Source: AA29 sp041481445 (lineage in GTDB: Bacteria > Acidobacteriota > Vicinamibacteria > Fen-336). Taken from it: a stretch of DNA of 24,616 nucleotides. The notes below the pieces were generated by a model, which saw nothing but the letters and a program-made list of their open reading frames with translations, had not been told where the DNA came from and made no database searches. Positions 1 through 8,231 of this stretch are shown piece by piece. The stretch covers positions 1 to 24,616 of the forward strand of contig JBGPBV010000108.1 of the NCBI GenBank assembly GCA_041481445.1, in the 5' to 3' direction. The position numbers and the translations under genes are program-made. Positions within the stretch are counted from its first letter, which is position 1. Every line of letters starts with the position of its first letter.

Positions 1-140
1 GCACGGAGGCCTATCCCGTCTACCGCGGCCATTGCTATCCGCCCGCCCTGGAAGACGGCGTCGCGCCCGGCGCGCTCTCCTACGAGCGCAACGTCACCCT
101 GATCGAGGACGCCAAGCGGCGGACCCGAACGCGCTCCTAG
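1..140 (+). CDS. 3' end of an unrecognised gene
   Basis: An open frame enters from the left edge (first full codon at base 3) and ends at TAG 138-140, giving the last 45 residues of a protein. The visible part contains TEAYPVYRGHCYPP followed by an Ala/Gly-rich stretch and a basic tail ending RRTRTRS. Codons are G/C-ending throughout, as in the neighbouring genes, so it looks like real coding sequence. I do not recognise the family, and too little is present to assign a function. A hairpin at 172-191 lies about 30 bases past the stop and could serve as its terminator. Confidence 0.55.
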   Translation, partial: TEAYPVYRGHCYPPALEDGVAPGALSYERNVTLIEDAKRRTRTRS

Positions 141-171
141 CGCGGAACCGTGTATCATCGATGTAGAGTGA

Positions 172-210
172 CCGGCCGCTGCGGCGGCCGGGGACGGCCG
201 CTCCGGCCGT
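172..210. other. two tandem GC hairpins in the leader of the efflux operon
   Basis: Two perfect inverted repeats sit side by side. The first is ccggccgc (172-179) with gcggccgg (184-191) and a 4-base loop. The second is acggccg (194-200) with cggccgt (204-210) and a 3-base loop. Neither is followed by a T-run, so neither is a classical intrinsic terminator. They lie between the upstream stop codon and the TolC start at 312, just past -10-like boxes TATCAT (153-158) and TAGAGT (164-169). They may end the upstream transcript or fold in the leader of the pump mRNA. Confidence 0.5.
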
Positions 211-311
211 TCGCTGCCACCCCCGCCCGGTGCCCGTCGCCGGAAAGACGCGCTCGGAAGGCGCGCCGGTGACCGCGACCGCGACCGGGCGGATCGGGAG
301 TTGCTGACATC

Positions 312-1706
312 ATGATCGGCGCGACGGCGATCCTCGTCCTGGTGTTGGCGCAGGTGACGTCTCCCCCCGGCCCTGCGCCGCCGGCGGCGAACCCCGCCCA
401 GGGACCGCTGTTCGGAGGCGTGCCCACCGGGACGGCGACCCCGGGCCCGCTCCCCCTGTCCCTCTCGGACGCCATCGAGCGCGCCCTGAGGCACAACCTC
501 GCGCTGGTCCTGGCCGAGCAGGGCGTGCGATCGGCGCGGGGGACGCACCAGGAGGCGCTCGGCGACGTGCTGCCCCACGTCAGCGGCCGCCTCCTGGCCA
601 GCCGCCAGAAGATCAACCTGGAGGCGTTCGGGTTCAGCGGCTTCCCCGGCATCGAGGACCCGGTGATCGGGCCGTACAACGTGTTCGACTACCGGCTCCT
701 CCTCACTGAGGACTTCGACTGGAAAGGGCTCCAGAAGACGCGGGCGGAGTCCCGCCGCGCCGACGCCGCGCGCTGGAGCTACCAGGACACGCGCGAGCTG
801 GTCGTGCTCGTGACCGGCAACCTCTACCTGCGTGCCCTCGCCGACCGGAGCCGCATCGACGAGGTCCAGGCCCAGCTCGCCACCGCGCGCGCCCTCCACG
901 AGCAGGCGCGGGACCGCAAGGCGGCCGGCCTCGTGCCCGCCATCGACGTCCTGCGCGCCGAGGTCGAGGTGCGCTCGCGGGAGCAGCGCCTGATCGAGGC
1001 GGAGACGCGGTTCGCGCGGTCGACGCTGGACCTGGCGCGCGCGATCGGCCTGCCCCTGGGCCAGGAGGTCCAGCTCACGGACGCCATGCCCTCCCCGGAG
1101 ACTCCGCCCCTCACCGTCGAGCAGGCGGTCTCGCTGGCCTTCGAGAACCGGGCGGACTGGAAGGCGGCGCAGGCGCGGATCAGCGCGGCGGAGGCCTCGC
1201 GCCGGTCGGCTCTCGGCGAGGGGCTGCCCGGCCTGAGGCTGGACGCCGACTACGGCGCCATCGGGGCGACCTTCGGCGACGCCCGCACGACCTACACCCT
1301 GGCCGGAGCGCTGCGGGTACCCCTCTTCCAGGGCGGCCGCGTGGCGGGCAAGGTCCTGGCCGCGGACGCCCTTCTGCAGTCCGCCCGCTTCGCGCTCGAG
1401 GACCTGCGCGGCCGCATCGACTACGACGTGCGCGTGGCCGCCCTCGAGCTCAAGGCGGCCGCGGACTCTCACGCGGTGTCGGAGCAGGCGCGCGAGCTGG
1501 CGCGCGAGCAGCTCGGCCAGGCCCAGGACCGCTTCGCGGCCGGGGTGGCCAACAACCTCGACGTGGTGCAGGCGCAGCAGGCGGTGGCGACCGCCGAGGA
1601 GGACCTCATCTCGACCGTCTACGACCTCAACCTGGCGCGGGCCACCCTGGGCCGCGCCGTCGGCCTGGCCGAACAAGGCTTCCGGCAGCTCGTGCGAGGA
1701 CAGTGA
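312..1706 (+). CDS. tolC: TolC-family outer-membrane efflux channel
   Basis: Predicted outer-membrane exit duct of a tripartite efflux pump: 464 residues, within the usual range for the family. A hydrophobic N-terminus (IGATAILVLVLAQV) acts as signal peptide and is followed by a Pro/Ala/Gly-rich stretch. The body has two related OEP halves. One starts near residue 50 at LSLSDAIERALRHNLAL, and the other near residue 270 at LTVEQAVSLAFENRADW. Both have long alanine-rich helices, and the C-terminal repeat is typical (RFAAGVANNLDVVQAQQAV). The ATG at 312 follows a weak purine stretch (cgggag, 295-300). Its stop shares one base with the start of the EmrA gene, so the two are translationally coupled. 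Adaptor and transporter lie directly downstream, so the pump is complete. No dedicated repressor is visible. Confidence 0.93.
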   Translation: MIGATAILVLVLAQVTSPPGPAPPAANPAQGPLFGGVPTGTATPGPLPLSLSDAIERALRHNLALVLAEQGVRSARGTHQEALGDVLPHVSGRLLASRQKINLEAFGFSGFPGIEDPVIGPYNVFDYRLLLTEDFDWKGLQKTRAESRRADAARWSYQDTRELVVLVTGNLYLRALADRSRIDEVQAQLATARALHEQARDRKAAGLVPAIDVLRAEVEVRSREQRLIEAETRFARSTLDLARAIGLPLGQEVQLTDAMPSPETPPLTVEQAVSLAFENRADWKAAQARISAAEASRRSALGEGLPGLRLDADYGAIGATFGDARTTYTLAGALRVPLFQGGRVAGKVLAADALLQSARFALEDLRGRIDYDVRVAALELKAAADSHAVSEQARELAREQLGQAQDRFAAGVANNLDVVQAQQAVATAEEDLISTVYDLNLARATLGRAVGLAEQGFRQLVRGQ

Positions 1707-2932
1707 TGGACAAGGCAGAAGCGACGGCCGCGCGGGACACGACGGCCCCCGCGGGAGCCACGACCGCCACCGAGCGGACCTCCGCCGCCGCGCCCGCGGA
1801 GAGGCCCACCCGGCGGCGCCTTCCCCCGGCCTGGCTCATGGTGGTGGCGGCGCTGGTGGTGCTCGCGGGCGGGATCGCCTTCTGGCGCTACAGCGCCGCG
1901 CGCGTCAGCACGGACGACGCGGAGATCGAGGGGCACATCACGCCGCTGTCGGCCCGGATCTCGGGCACCGTCCACGCCGTCCACGCGCACGACAACGAGT
2001 ACGTCCAGGCCGGCACCGTGCTCGTCGAGATCGACCGCGCGGACTACGAGGTGGCCCTCGCGCGCGCGGAGGCCGAGCTGGCGGCGGCCACCGCGGCCGC
2101 GCAGGGGGCGCGCACCAACGTGCCGATCACCTCGACCACGACCACGGGCGAGGTGAGCACGGCCCAGAGCGACGTGGCCAGCGCGGACGCCCACGTCCGC
2201 TCGGCCCAGGCCCACGTCAAGGTGACGGAAGCGAAGGCGGCCCGGGCCGCTCAGGACCTCCAGCGCCTGAAGACGCTCGTGGAGAAGGACGAGGTTTCGC
2301 GCCAGGAGTACGACACGGCGAGCACCGCCGCGGACTCGACGCTGGCCGAGCACGAGGCGGCGGTGGCCCAGGCCCGGGAGGCGGAGGCGGGCGTCACCGG
2401 GGCCCAGGCCCGCCTGAGCCAGGCGCGCACCGGACCCGAGCAGGTGGCCATGGTGCGCTCGCGCGCCTCCGTGGCCGAGGCCCAGGCCCGGCAGGCGCAG
2501 GCGGCAGTGGACCGCGCGCGCCTCGACCTCGAGCGCACCACCATCAAGGCCCCGGTCAGCGGCGTCGTCAGCAAGCGGACGGTGGAGGTCGGCCAGGTCG
2601 TACAGCCCGGCCAGCCCCTGGTGGCGCTGGTGCCCCTCGGCGACATCTGGGTGACCGCCAACTTCAAGGAGAACGACCTCCGCGACCTGCGCCCGGGGCA
2701 GGCCGCCACCATCAAGGTGGACGCCTACGGCCGCACGTACCGCGGCCGCGTCGACAGCATCTCGCCCGCCACCGGGGCCAAGTTCAGCCTGCTCCCACCC
2801 GAGAACGCCACCGGCAACTTCGTGAAGGTCGTGCAGCGCGTCCCCGTCAAGATCCTGTTCGAGAGCGGCCAGGACCCCGACCACCTGCTGAGGCCGGGGA
2901 TGTCCGTCGTGCCGACCGTACGCACGAAGTGA
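1706..2932 (+). CDS. emrA: EmrA/HlyD-type periplasmic adaptor of a drug efflux pump
   Basis: Membrane-fusion protein predicted to link the inner-membrane MFS transporter to the TolC channel. It has a basic Ala/Thr-rich cytoplasmic tail and one membrane anchor (AWLMVVAALVVLAGGIAFW, about residues 47-65). The EmrA signature VSTDDAEIEGHITPLSARI opens the lipoyl half-domain. A long Ala/Glu/Gln coiled-coil hairpin runs over roughly residues 115-280. The second lipoyl half (TTIKAPVSGVVSKR) and beta-barrel (IWVTANFKENDLRDLRPGQ) follow. I chose ATG 1706 over GTG 1703 because GAGGA (1696-1700) is then 5 bases away rather than 2. The start overlaps the TolC stop (TGATG), and the stop overlaps the next start (GTGA). 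That gene order and coupling match emrAB-type operons. Confidence 0.95.
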   Translation: MDKAEATAARDTTAPAGATTATERTSAAAPAERPTRRRLPPAWLMVVAALVVLAGGIAFWRYSAARVSTDDAEIEGHITPLSARISGTVHAVHAHDNEYVQAGTVLVEIDRADYEVALARAEAELAAATAAAQGARTNVPITSTTTTGEVSTAQSDVASADAHVRSAQAHVKVTEAKAARAAQDLQRLKTLVEKDEVSRQEYDTASTAADSTLAEHEAAVAQAREAEAGVTGAQARLSQARTGPEQVAMVRSRASVAEAQARQAQAAVDRARLDLERTTIKAPVSGVVSKRTVEVGQVVQPGQPLVALVPLGDIWVTANFKENDLRDLRPGQAATIKVDAYGRTYRGRVDSISPATGAKFSLLPPENATGNFVKVVQRVPVKILFESGQDPDHLLRPGMSVVPTVRTK

Positions 2933-4500
2933 GCACGGCGGCGGCCGAGCCGCCCGCTCCGCCGCAGATCAACCCGTGGCTGGTCGCGGTGGCGGTGATG
3001 TTCGCGACCTTCATGGAGATCCTCGACACCACCGTCGTCAACGTCTCCCTCCCCCACATCTCGGGCAACCTCTCCGCCTCCATCGACGAGTCGACGTGGG
3101 TCCTCACCTCGTACCTGGTCGCCAACGCGATCATCCTCCCCCTCACCGGCTGGCTGGCGAACTACTTCGGCCGGAAGCGCCTGCTCCTGATCTCGATCAC
3201 CGGCTTCACGATCGCCTCGTTCCTGTGCGGCCTCGCCCCCACGCTGAGCGTGCTGGTGGTGTTCCGGGTCATCCAGGGCCTCACTGGAGGCGCCCTGCAG
3301 CCGCTCTCGCAGGCCGTGCTGCTCGAGGCCTTCCCGCCCCGCGACCGCGGCAAGGCCATGGGCTTCTGGGGCCTCGGCATCGTGGTGGCGCCCATCCTGG
3401 GCCCGGTGGTCGGCGGCTGGCTCACGGACAGCTACTCCTGGCGCTGGGTCTTCTACATCAACCTGCCCGTCGGCGTCGCCTCCGTCATCATGACGAAGAT
3501 GTTCGTGTTCGACCCGCCCTACGTCAGCCGGAAGTCGGAGACGATCGACTACTGGGGCATCGGCCTCCTTGCCGTCGGGATCGGATCGCTCCAGATCCTG
3601 CTCGACCTCGGCCAGCAGAAGGACTGGTTCTCGTCCACGGAGATCCAGGTGCTGGCCGTGCTCACCGTCGTGGGCCTGGTCGCGTTCGTCGTCCGCGAGC
3701 TGCAGACCGAGCACCCGGTGGTGGACCTGCACGTCTTCAAGATACGCACGTACACCACCGGCGTCTTCCTGATGACCGTCCTCGGCTTCGTGCTGTTCGG
3801 GAGCCTCGTCCTGCTCCCGATCATGCTGCAGACCCTGCTCGGTTACCCCTCGCTGCAGGCGGGGATCGCGATGGCGCCGCGCGGGATGGGATCGTTCCTG
3901 GCCATGCCCGCCGTGGGACTGCTCGTCGCGCGCCTGGACCCGCGCAAGCTGCTGGCCGCCGGTCTCTGCGGGGGCGCGTTGACCCTCTACTGGCTCGGCA
4001 ACCTCAACCTGTCCGCCGGCTACTGGGACATCTTCTGGCCGCAGTTCATCCAGGGCATCTCGCTCGGCCTCATCTTCGTGCCCCTGACCACCATCACCAT
4101 GGACCCGATCCCCAAGGAGGCGATGGGCAACGCCACCAGCCTCTTCAACCTGATGCGCAACATCGGGGGCAGCGTCGGGATCGCGCTCTCGACGACCATG
4201 CTGGCGCGGCGGGCCCAGGCCAACATCGCCGTCCTCGGCCCGCACCTGAGCGTGTACGACCCGAAGGTGCGCTCGTTCCTGGACGGGCTGCGCGCCACCA
4301 TGATGGCGCGCGGCGCGGACGTCGTCACCGCCACCGGCCGGGCCCAGGCCATGGCCTTCGGCCTGGTGGCCCGCCAGGCCTCGATGCTCGCCTTCGTGGG
4401 CGTGTTCCGGTTGCTGGCCCTCATCTTCATATTGATGTTGCCGCTCGTGCTGCTGATGCGGACCCCCCGCCATCGGGCCGCGGGCGCGGCCGTGCACTGA
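2929..4500 (+). CDS. emrB: EmrB/QacA-type MFS drug:proton antiporter (DHA2, 14 TM)
   Basis: Inner-membrane multidrug transporter of the DHA2 subfamily: 523 residues with about 14 hydrophobic segments, the usual size for EmrB. Visible motifs are motif D1 in TM1 (MEILDTTVVNVSLP), motif A in the first loop (GWLANYFGRKRLLL), and motif C in TM5 (GLGIVVAPILGPVVGGW), a hallmark of antiporters. This is followed by SWRWVFYINLPVGV, typical of EmrB. The GTG start at 2929 overlaps the adaptor's stop codon. The next ATG falls inside TM1, and no clear ribosome-binding site is present, so translation probably depends on coupling. With the two upstream genes it forms a complete proton-driven export system. 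The substrate cannot be read from the sequence. Confidence 0.95.
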   Translation: MSTAAAEPPAPPQINPWLVAVAVMFATFMEILDTTVVNVSLPHISGNLSASIDESTWVLTSYLVANAIILPLTGWLANYFGRKRLLLISITGFTIASFLCGLAPTLSVLVVFRVIQGLTGGALQPLSQAVLLEAFPPRDRGKAMGFWGLGIVVAPILGPVVGGWLTDSYSWRWVFYINLPVGVASVIMTKMFVFDPPYVSRKSETIDYWGIGLLAVGIGSLQILLDLGQQKDWFSSTEIQVLAVLTVVGLVAFVVRELQTEHPVVDLHVFKIRTYTTGVFLMTVLGFVLFGSLVLLPIMLQTLLGYPSLQAGIAMAPRGMGSFLAMPAVGLLVARLDPRKLLAAGLCGGALTLYWLGNLNLSAGYWDIFWPQFIQGISLGLIFVPLTTITMDPIPKEAMGNATSLFNLMRNIGGSVGIALSTTMLARRAQANIAVLGPHLSVYDPKVRSFLDGLRATMMARGADVVTATGRAQAMAFGLVARQASMLAFVGVFRLLALIFILMLPLVLLMRTPRHRAAGAAVH

Positions 4501-4543
4501 AACCCGGCGCGGAATTTGCTGTAAGAGTCCCAACTGGAAGGTC

Positions 4544-5836
4544 ATGGAGATCCCATCCCGCCGTCGGCTTCGCCGCCATCATCAAGTCGCGACTGCTCTG
4601 TTACTTGCAGTGATCGCCGCGTACGCGCTCTGGGCCCGGGGTGACCGTTCCGCCCCACCCTGGCAAGAATCGCCGGTCGTGCAGGTGTCACAAGAGGCCT
4701 CGCCTCCCGTGCCGTCGACTCCCTCCGCCGCGCCACCATCGGCGGCGGCCGCGGAGCCACCGGTTCCCGCGGCCACGGTTCCGACCGCGCCCTACGACGT
4801 GGCGCACGACCGCGTCCAGGAGGATCGCGGGGAACGCATGGGCCTGGGCGCGCGCGTGAGCGTGCCGCCCGAGCTCCAGCACTACAGCGACCGCCGGCGC
4901 TTCCTGGCCGTGCAGATGGCGGACACGCGCGAGGAGCAGTACCCGCTGCCGCAGGACGACGGCGACCTGGTGGCAATGCTGAAGTCGGGCGCCCTGGTCG
5001 AGCTGCCCCGCCTCGGCCTCGACTACATCCTCTACGACATCGGCGTGGACGCCGCCGACGACCCCATGGCCGCCTACGACGAGGGGAGCCACAAGGACGT
5101 CCCGCTCTTCGCCTCCGCGGCCGCCCTCGAGGCGGCCACGACCGCGCTCGACCAGGTCGCGAGGGAATCCCCCAGCCCGCGCATGCGCGCCCGCGCCGAG
5201 AAGCGGCGGGAGCTGATCGCCTTCTACTACGACGACCCCTCGCGCCGGGAGGCCCTGCTCGGCAAGGGCGCGGACGTCGCCGCCCTCGCCGCGAACTTCG
5301 GCGGGGAGAGCTACGACCTCGCCCGCCGCGAGGACCGCGAGAGCCTGGACGCCCGGCTGCTCAGCCTCACCCGGCCGGGGACGCGCGAGGTCCTGCTCGA
5401 TCTCGCCCACGAGTACCACCAGAAGTTCGGCCGGCTCCTGCCCGTCTCCTCCCTCGTCCGCACCGAGCGCTACCAGCGCCGCCTGGGCCGCGTGAACGCC
5501 AACGCCACCCACGTGGAGACGCCGCCCCACACCACCGGATGCGCGTTCGACATCACGTACCGGTACATGGCGGCGGACGAGCAGCAGTTCCTCATGGACC
5601 GGATCGCCCAGCTCGAGGACGAGGGCAAGGTGGAGGCGCTCCGCGAGCGCCGCAACCACATCCACGTGTTCGTGTTCCAGGACGGCCGCCGGCCCCCGGA
5701 AGCGCTGATCGCGCAGTTCCTCGAAGATGTGGACGCCGGGCACGGGATCGTGCGCGGGCCGGACGGGAAGGTGCGCGGAGCCGGCGCCCTGGCCCGGAGC
5801 CCGCGGCGGGGCGCGCGCGGCGTGCGCGCACAGTAG
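4544..5836 (+). CDS. membrane-anchored DUF5715-like protein with LAS-peptidase motifs
   Basis: A 430-residue protein with a basic head and one membrane segment (VATALLLAVIAAYALWA, about residues 15-31). A Pro/Ala/Ser linker follows to about residue 85, then a large extracytoplasmic domain. The C-terminal part has H329-TTGCAF-D336 and N-H372-I-H374. These match the spacing of zinc ligands in LAS metallopeptidases (HxxGxAxD, then HxH), which include D-Ala-D-Ala carboxypeptidases and MepA. The sequence around YQRRLGRVNANATHVETPPH fits what I know as DUF5715. A role in peptidoglycan processing is inference; the central 200 residues match no family I recognise. The start has ggaag (4536-4540) only 3 bases upstream, so expression may be modest. 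It follows the pump operon by 43 bases with no terminator visible. Confidence 0.75.
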   Translation: MEIPSRRRLRRHHQVATALLLAVIAAYALWARGDRSAPPWQESPVVQVSQEASPPVPSTPSAAPPSAAAAEPPVPAATVPTAPYDVAHDRVQEDRGERMGLGARVSVPPELQHYSDRRRFLAVQMADTREEQYPLPQDDGDLVAMLKSGALVELPRLGLDYILYDIGVDAADDPMAAYDEGSHKDVPLFASAAALEAATTALDQVARESPSPRMRARAEKRRELIAFYYDDPSRREALLGKGADVAALAANFGGESYDLARREDRESLDARLLSLTRPGTREVLLDLAHEYHQKFGRLLPVSSLVRTERYQRRLGRVNANATHVETPPHTTGCAFDITYRYMAADEQQFLMDRIAQLEDEGKVEALRERRNHIHVFVFQDGRRPPEALIAQFLEDVDAGHGIVRGPDGKVRGAGALARSPRRGARGVRAQ

Positions 5837-5873
5837 TCGGAGGGTCGCGCGCCGCACCCCTGGGCGGCTGTGC

Positions 5874-5879
5874 TACTGT
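5874..5879 (+). promoter_or_regulatory. possible extended -10 promoter of the aminopeptidase gene
   Basis: TGC precedes TACTGT (5874-5879), the form of an extended -10 element (TGN-TANNNT). No -35-like hexamer is evident upstream. It lies 22 bases before the ATG at 5902, leaving room for the strong ribosome-binding site tggagg. This is a weak call resting on one element. Confidence 0.3.
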
Positions 5880-5901
5880 GCCTGCCTTCCTGGAGGCCTT
5901 C

Positions 5902-7155
5902 ATGCTCGTCCCCCTCGTCTGGCTCCTGCTCGCCGCCCCCGCGGGGACACCCCCGCCCGACCTCCCGCCCACGGTCTACCGGGAGCGGCGCGAGCGCGTG
6001 ATGAAGGAGCTCGACGGGTGCCTGGCCGTGCTGGCCGCGCGCGGGGAGACGAGCGGGGTGACGGAGGACTACCGCCAGGACGGCGACTTCCTCTGGCTCA
6101 CCGGGCTCAACGAGAACGAGGCCTGGATCCTGCTCGCGCCGCGCGCGAAGTACGACAAGAGCGTCCTCTTCCTGCGCCCGCGTGATCCCGAGCGCGAGCG
6201 CTGGACGGGGCCGCGCGACCCGCTCTCGCCCGCCCTGAAGCAGCGCTACGGCGTGGACCGCGTGCTGCGCGGCCGCCCGGACCGGACCGCGATCGGGGCG
6301 GGGCTGGGCACGGACTGCATCGCGATCATCGCGCCGGTAGACGAGGCGAAGGACGAGCGGCCGGACGCCGTCCTCAGCCGCCAGCTCGCCTCCGCCCTCG
6401 GCCTCAAGCTCGTGCACAAGCGCGACCTGCTCGCCCGCCTGCGGGAGGCCCACGAGCCGGAGGAGATCGCGCTCATGGAGCGCGCCGTCGACATCACGCG
6501 GGCCGGGCACGAGGCGGCGGCGCGGGCCACCGTGGCCGGGGTGAGCGAGCGCGACGTGCAGACCCGGATCGAGTACGCGTTCTTCTCGAACGGCGCCACC
6601 GGCCTCTCCTACGGCTCGATCGTGGGCAGCGGCGCCAACGGCGCCGTCCTGCACTGGACGCACAACGACCGCGCGCTGCGCGCGGGCGACCTCGTGGTCA
6701 TCGACGCCGCCGCCGAGTACGGCCGCTACGCCTCCGACGTCACGCGCACGTACCCGGTGAGCGGCCACTTCACGGAGGAGCAGGCCAAGGTCTACCGGGC
6801 GGTCTACCAGGCCCAGGAGGACATCTTCGCCGCCGTCAAGCCCGGGGTGAGCATGGCCGACCTCCAGAAGGTGGCGGAGGCCTCGATCGAGAAGTCCGGC
6901 TACCTCGAAGCCTTCATCCACGGCTTCGGGCACTTCGTCGGCCTCGACGTTCACGACGCCGGACGCTACGACCTGCCCCTGCCGGTGGGGGCGGTCTTCA
7001 CCGTCGAGCCGGGGGTGTACCTCCCCGAGAAGGGCTTCGGCGTCCGGATCGAGGACGACGTCCTCGTCACCGAGACCGGGTATCGCCTGCTCACCTCGAA
7101 GATCCCGCGCAAGCTCGAGGACGTCGAGGCCCGGGTGGCCGCCGCCCGCCGCTAG
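5902..7155 (+). CDS. pepP: exported Xaa-Pro aminopeptidase (M24B, aminopeptidase P type)
   Basis: Metallopeptidase that removes the N-terminal residue before proline, needing two metal ions. The 417-residue protein starts with a short signal-like segment (LVPLVWLLLAAPAG), so it is probably periplasmic, unlike cytoplasmic E. coli PepP. An aminopeptidase P N-domain follows (YRERRERVMKELDG, DGDFLWLTGLNENEAW). All five M24 metal ligands are present: D268 (VVIDAAAEYG), D279 (YASDVTRTY), H344 (GFGHFVGLDVHD), E369 (FTVEPGVYL) and E384 (RIEDDVLV). The start at ATG 5902 has tggagg five bases upstream. The same frame is open further upstream to 5539, but that part overlaps the previous gene and shadows it. 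The next gene begins 18 bases downstream. Confidence 0.93.
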   Translation: MLVPLVWLLLAAPAGTPPPDLPPTVYRERRERVMKELDGCLAVLAARGETSGVTEDYRQDGDFLWLTGLNENEAWILLAPRAKYDKSVLFLRPRDPERERWTGPRDPLSPALKQRYGVDRVLRGRPDRTAIGAGLGTDCIAIIAPVDEAKDERPDAVLSRQLASALGLKLVHKRDLLARLREAHEPEEIALMERAVDITRAGHEAAARATVAGVSERDVQTRIEYAFFSNGATGLSYGSIVGSGANGAVLHWTHNDRALRAGDLVVIDAAAEYGRYASDVTRTYPVSGHFTEEQAKVYRAVYQAQEDIFAAVKPGVSMADLQKVAEASIEKSGYLEAFIHGFGHFVGLDVHDAGRYDLPLPVGAVFTVEPGVYLPEKGFGVRIEDDVLVTETGYRLLTSKIPRKLEDVEARVAAARR

Positions 7156-7173
7156 GGGCTCGGGATCGAGCCG

Positions 7174-8211
7174 ATGAGCACGCCTTCACGACGCGCGCGA
7201 CGAGGCCCGGCCGCCCGCGCGCCCCGCCGCACCGTCGCCCGCACCGCGGGCGGCAAGAGGATGGGGCCGGAGGTGCTGGCCGACGCCGGCCTGCAGGCGC
7301 TGCGCGGCGTCCGCGAGCGCACCGAGATCGGACACCGCGAGGCCGGCCGCACTCCGCCCACCGCGCCCGGGTCGCCGGCGCGGCGCATCGACGACGCCAT
7401 CCGCGATCGGTACCTGCTCCCCGTCACCGAGGACGAGAAGCTGCTGCGCCTGCCGCAGGGAGCGGCCCTCCCCGACGACTTCACCCGCACCGACACCTGG
7501 CGCCTCATGCGGATCACCGGCGAGTTCATCGAGGGCTTCGACCGGCTGGCCACCGTCACCAAGGCCGTCACCGTCTTCGGCTCCGCGCGCGTGGGGCCGA
7601 GCGACCCCTGGTACGGAGTGGCGCGGGAGGTGTCGCGCCTGCTCGCCGGCGAGGGCTTCGCGGTGGTGACGGGCGCCGGCCCCGGGATCATGGAGGCGGC
7701 CAACCGCGGCGCGCGCGAGGGCGGCGGCCGCTCGATCGGCTGCAACATCGAGCTGCCCTTCGAGCAGCACGCGAACCCGTACGTGGACACCCTGATCAAC
7801 TTCCGCTACTTCCTGGTGCGGAAGATGATGTTCATCAAGTACTCGGCGGCGTTCCTGATCTTCCCCGGCGGCTTCGGCACCCTGGACGAGCTCTTCGAGG
7901 CGCTCACCTTGATCCAGACCGGCAAGATCTACCAGTTCCCCGTCATCCTGTTCGGACGGCACTACTGGGCGGGCCTGGTGCGCTGGCTGCAGGCACGCGC
8001 GCTGCGCGAGGGCAAGATCGCCGCCACCGACATCGACCTCTTCATGATGACCGACGACCCCGCCCAGGCCGCCCAGGTCGTGCTCGACGCCTACGCCGCG
8101 CAGGCGCGCGTGGCCGGCGAGCGCGCGGAGCGCGAGCGCGACTCGGAGCGGCCCCGCCCGGCCGTCGACGAGAGCCGGCTGGGAGCGGGCCCGGGCCGGA
8201 GGCGCTCCTGA
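7174..8211 (+). CDS. LOG-family nucleoside 5'-monophosphate phosphoribohydrolase
   Basis: Rossmann-fold protein of the lysine-decarboxylase-like/LOG family (TIGR00730 type). Characterised members cut the N-glycosidic bond of nucleoside monophosphates; plant homologues activate cytokinins. The family signature PGGFGTLDE lies at residues 231-239. An upstream glycine loop starts at G167 (GAGPGIMEAANRGA), and RKMMFIKYS carries the substrate-loop arginine. At 345 residues it is longer than the 180-220-residue members. About 85 residues at the N-terminus are basic and low in complexity, and the Arg/Glu-rich tail is probably disordered. ATG 7174 has only a weak gggatcgag upstream. ATG 7261 is an alternative, but its purine stretch abuts the codon. 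It is followed closely by the ribonuclease gene. Confidence 0.88.
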   Translation: MSTPSRRARRGPAARAPRRTVARTAGGKRMGPEVLADAGLQALRGVRERTEIGHREAGRTPPTAPGSPARRIDDAIRDRYLLPVTEDEKLLRLPQGAALPDDFTRTDTWRLMRITGEFIEGFDRLATVTKAVTVFGSARVGPSDPWYGVAREVSRLLAGEGFAVVTGAGPGIMEAANRGAREGGGRSIGCNIELPFEQHANPYVDTLINFRYFLVRKMMFIKYSAAFLIFPGGFGTLDELFEALTLIQTGKIYQFPVILFGRHYWAGLVRWLQARALREGKIAATDIDLFMMTDDPAQAAQVVLDAYAAQARVAGERAERERDSERPRPAVDESRLGAGPGRRRS

Positions 8212-8231
8212 GCGGCGCCGGCCACCCTTCC

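Noticed and set aside
2725..4545. A 606-codon minus-strand frame opposite the MFS transporter
   Set aside because: Its translation is His/Glu/Arg-rich low complexity, while the plus strand encodes an unmistakable EmrB transporter.
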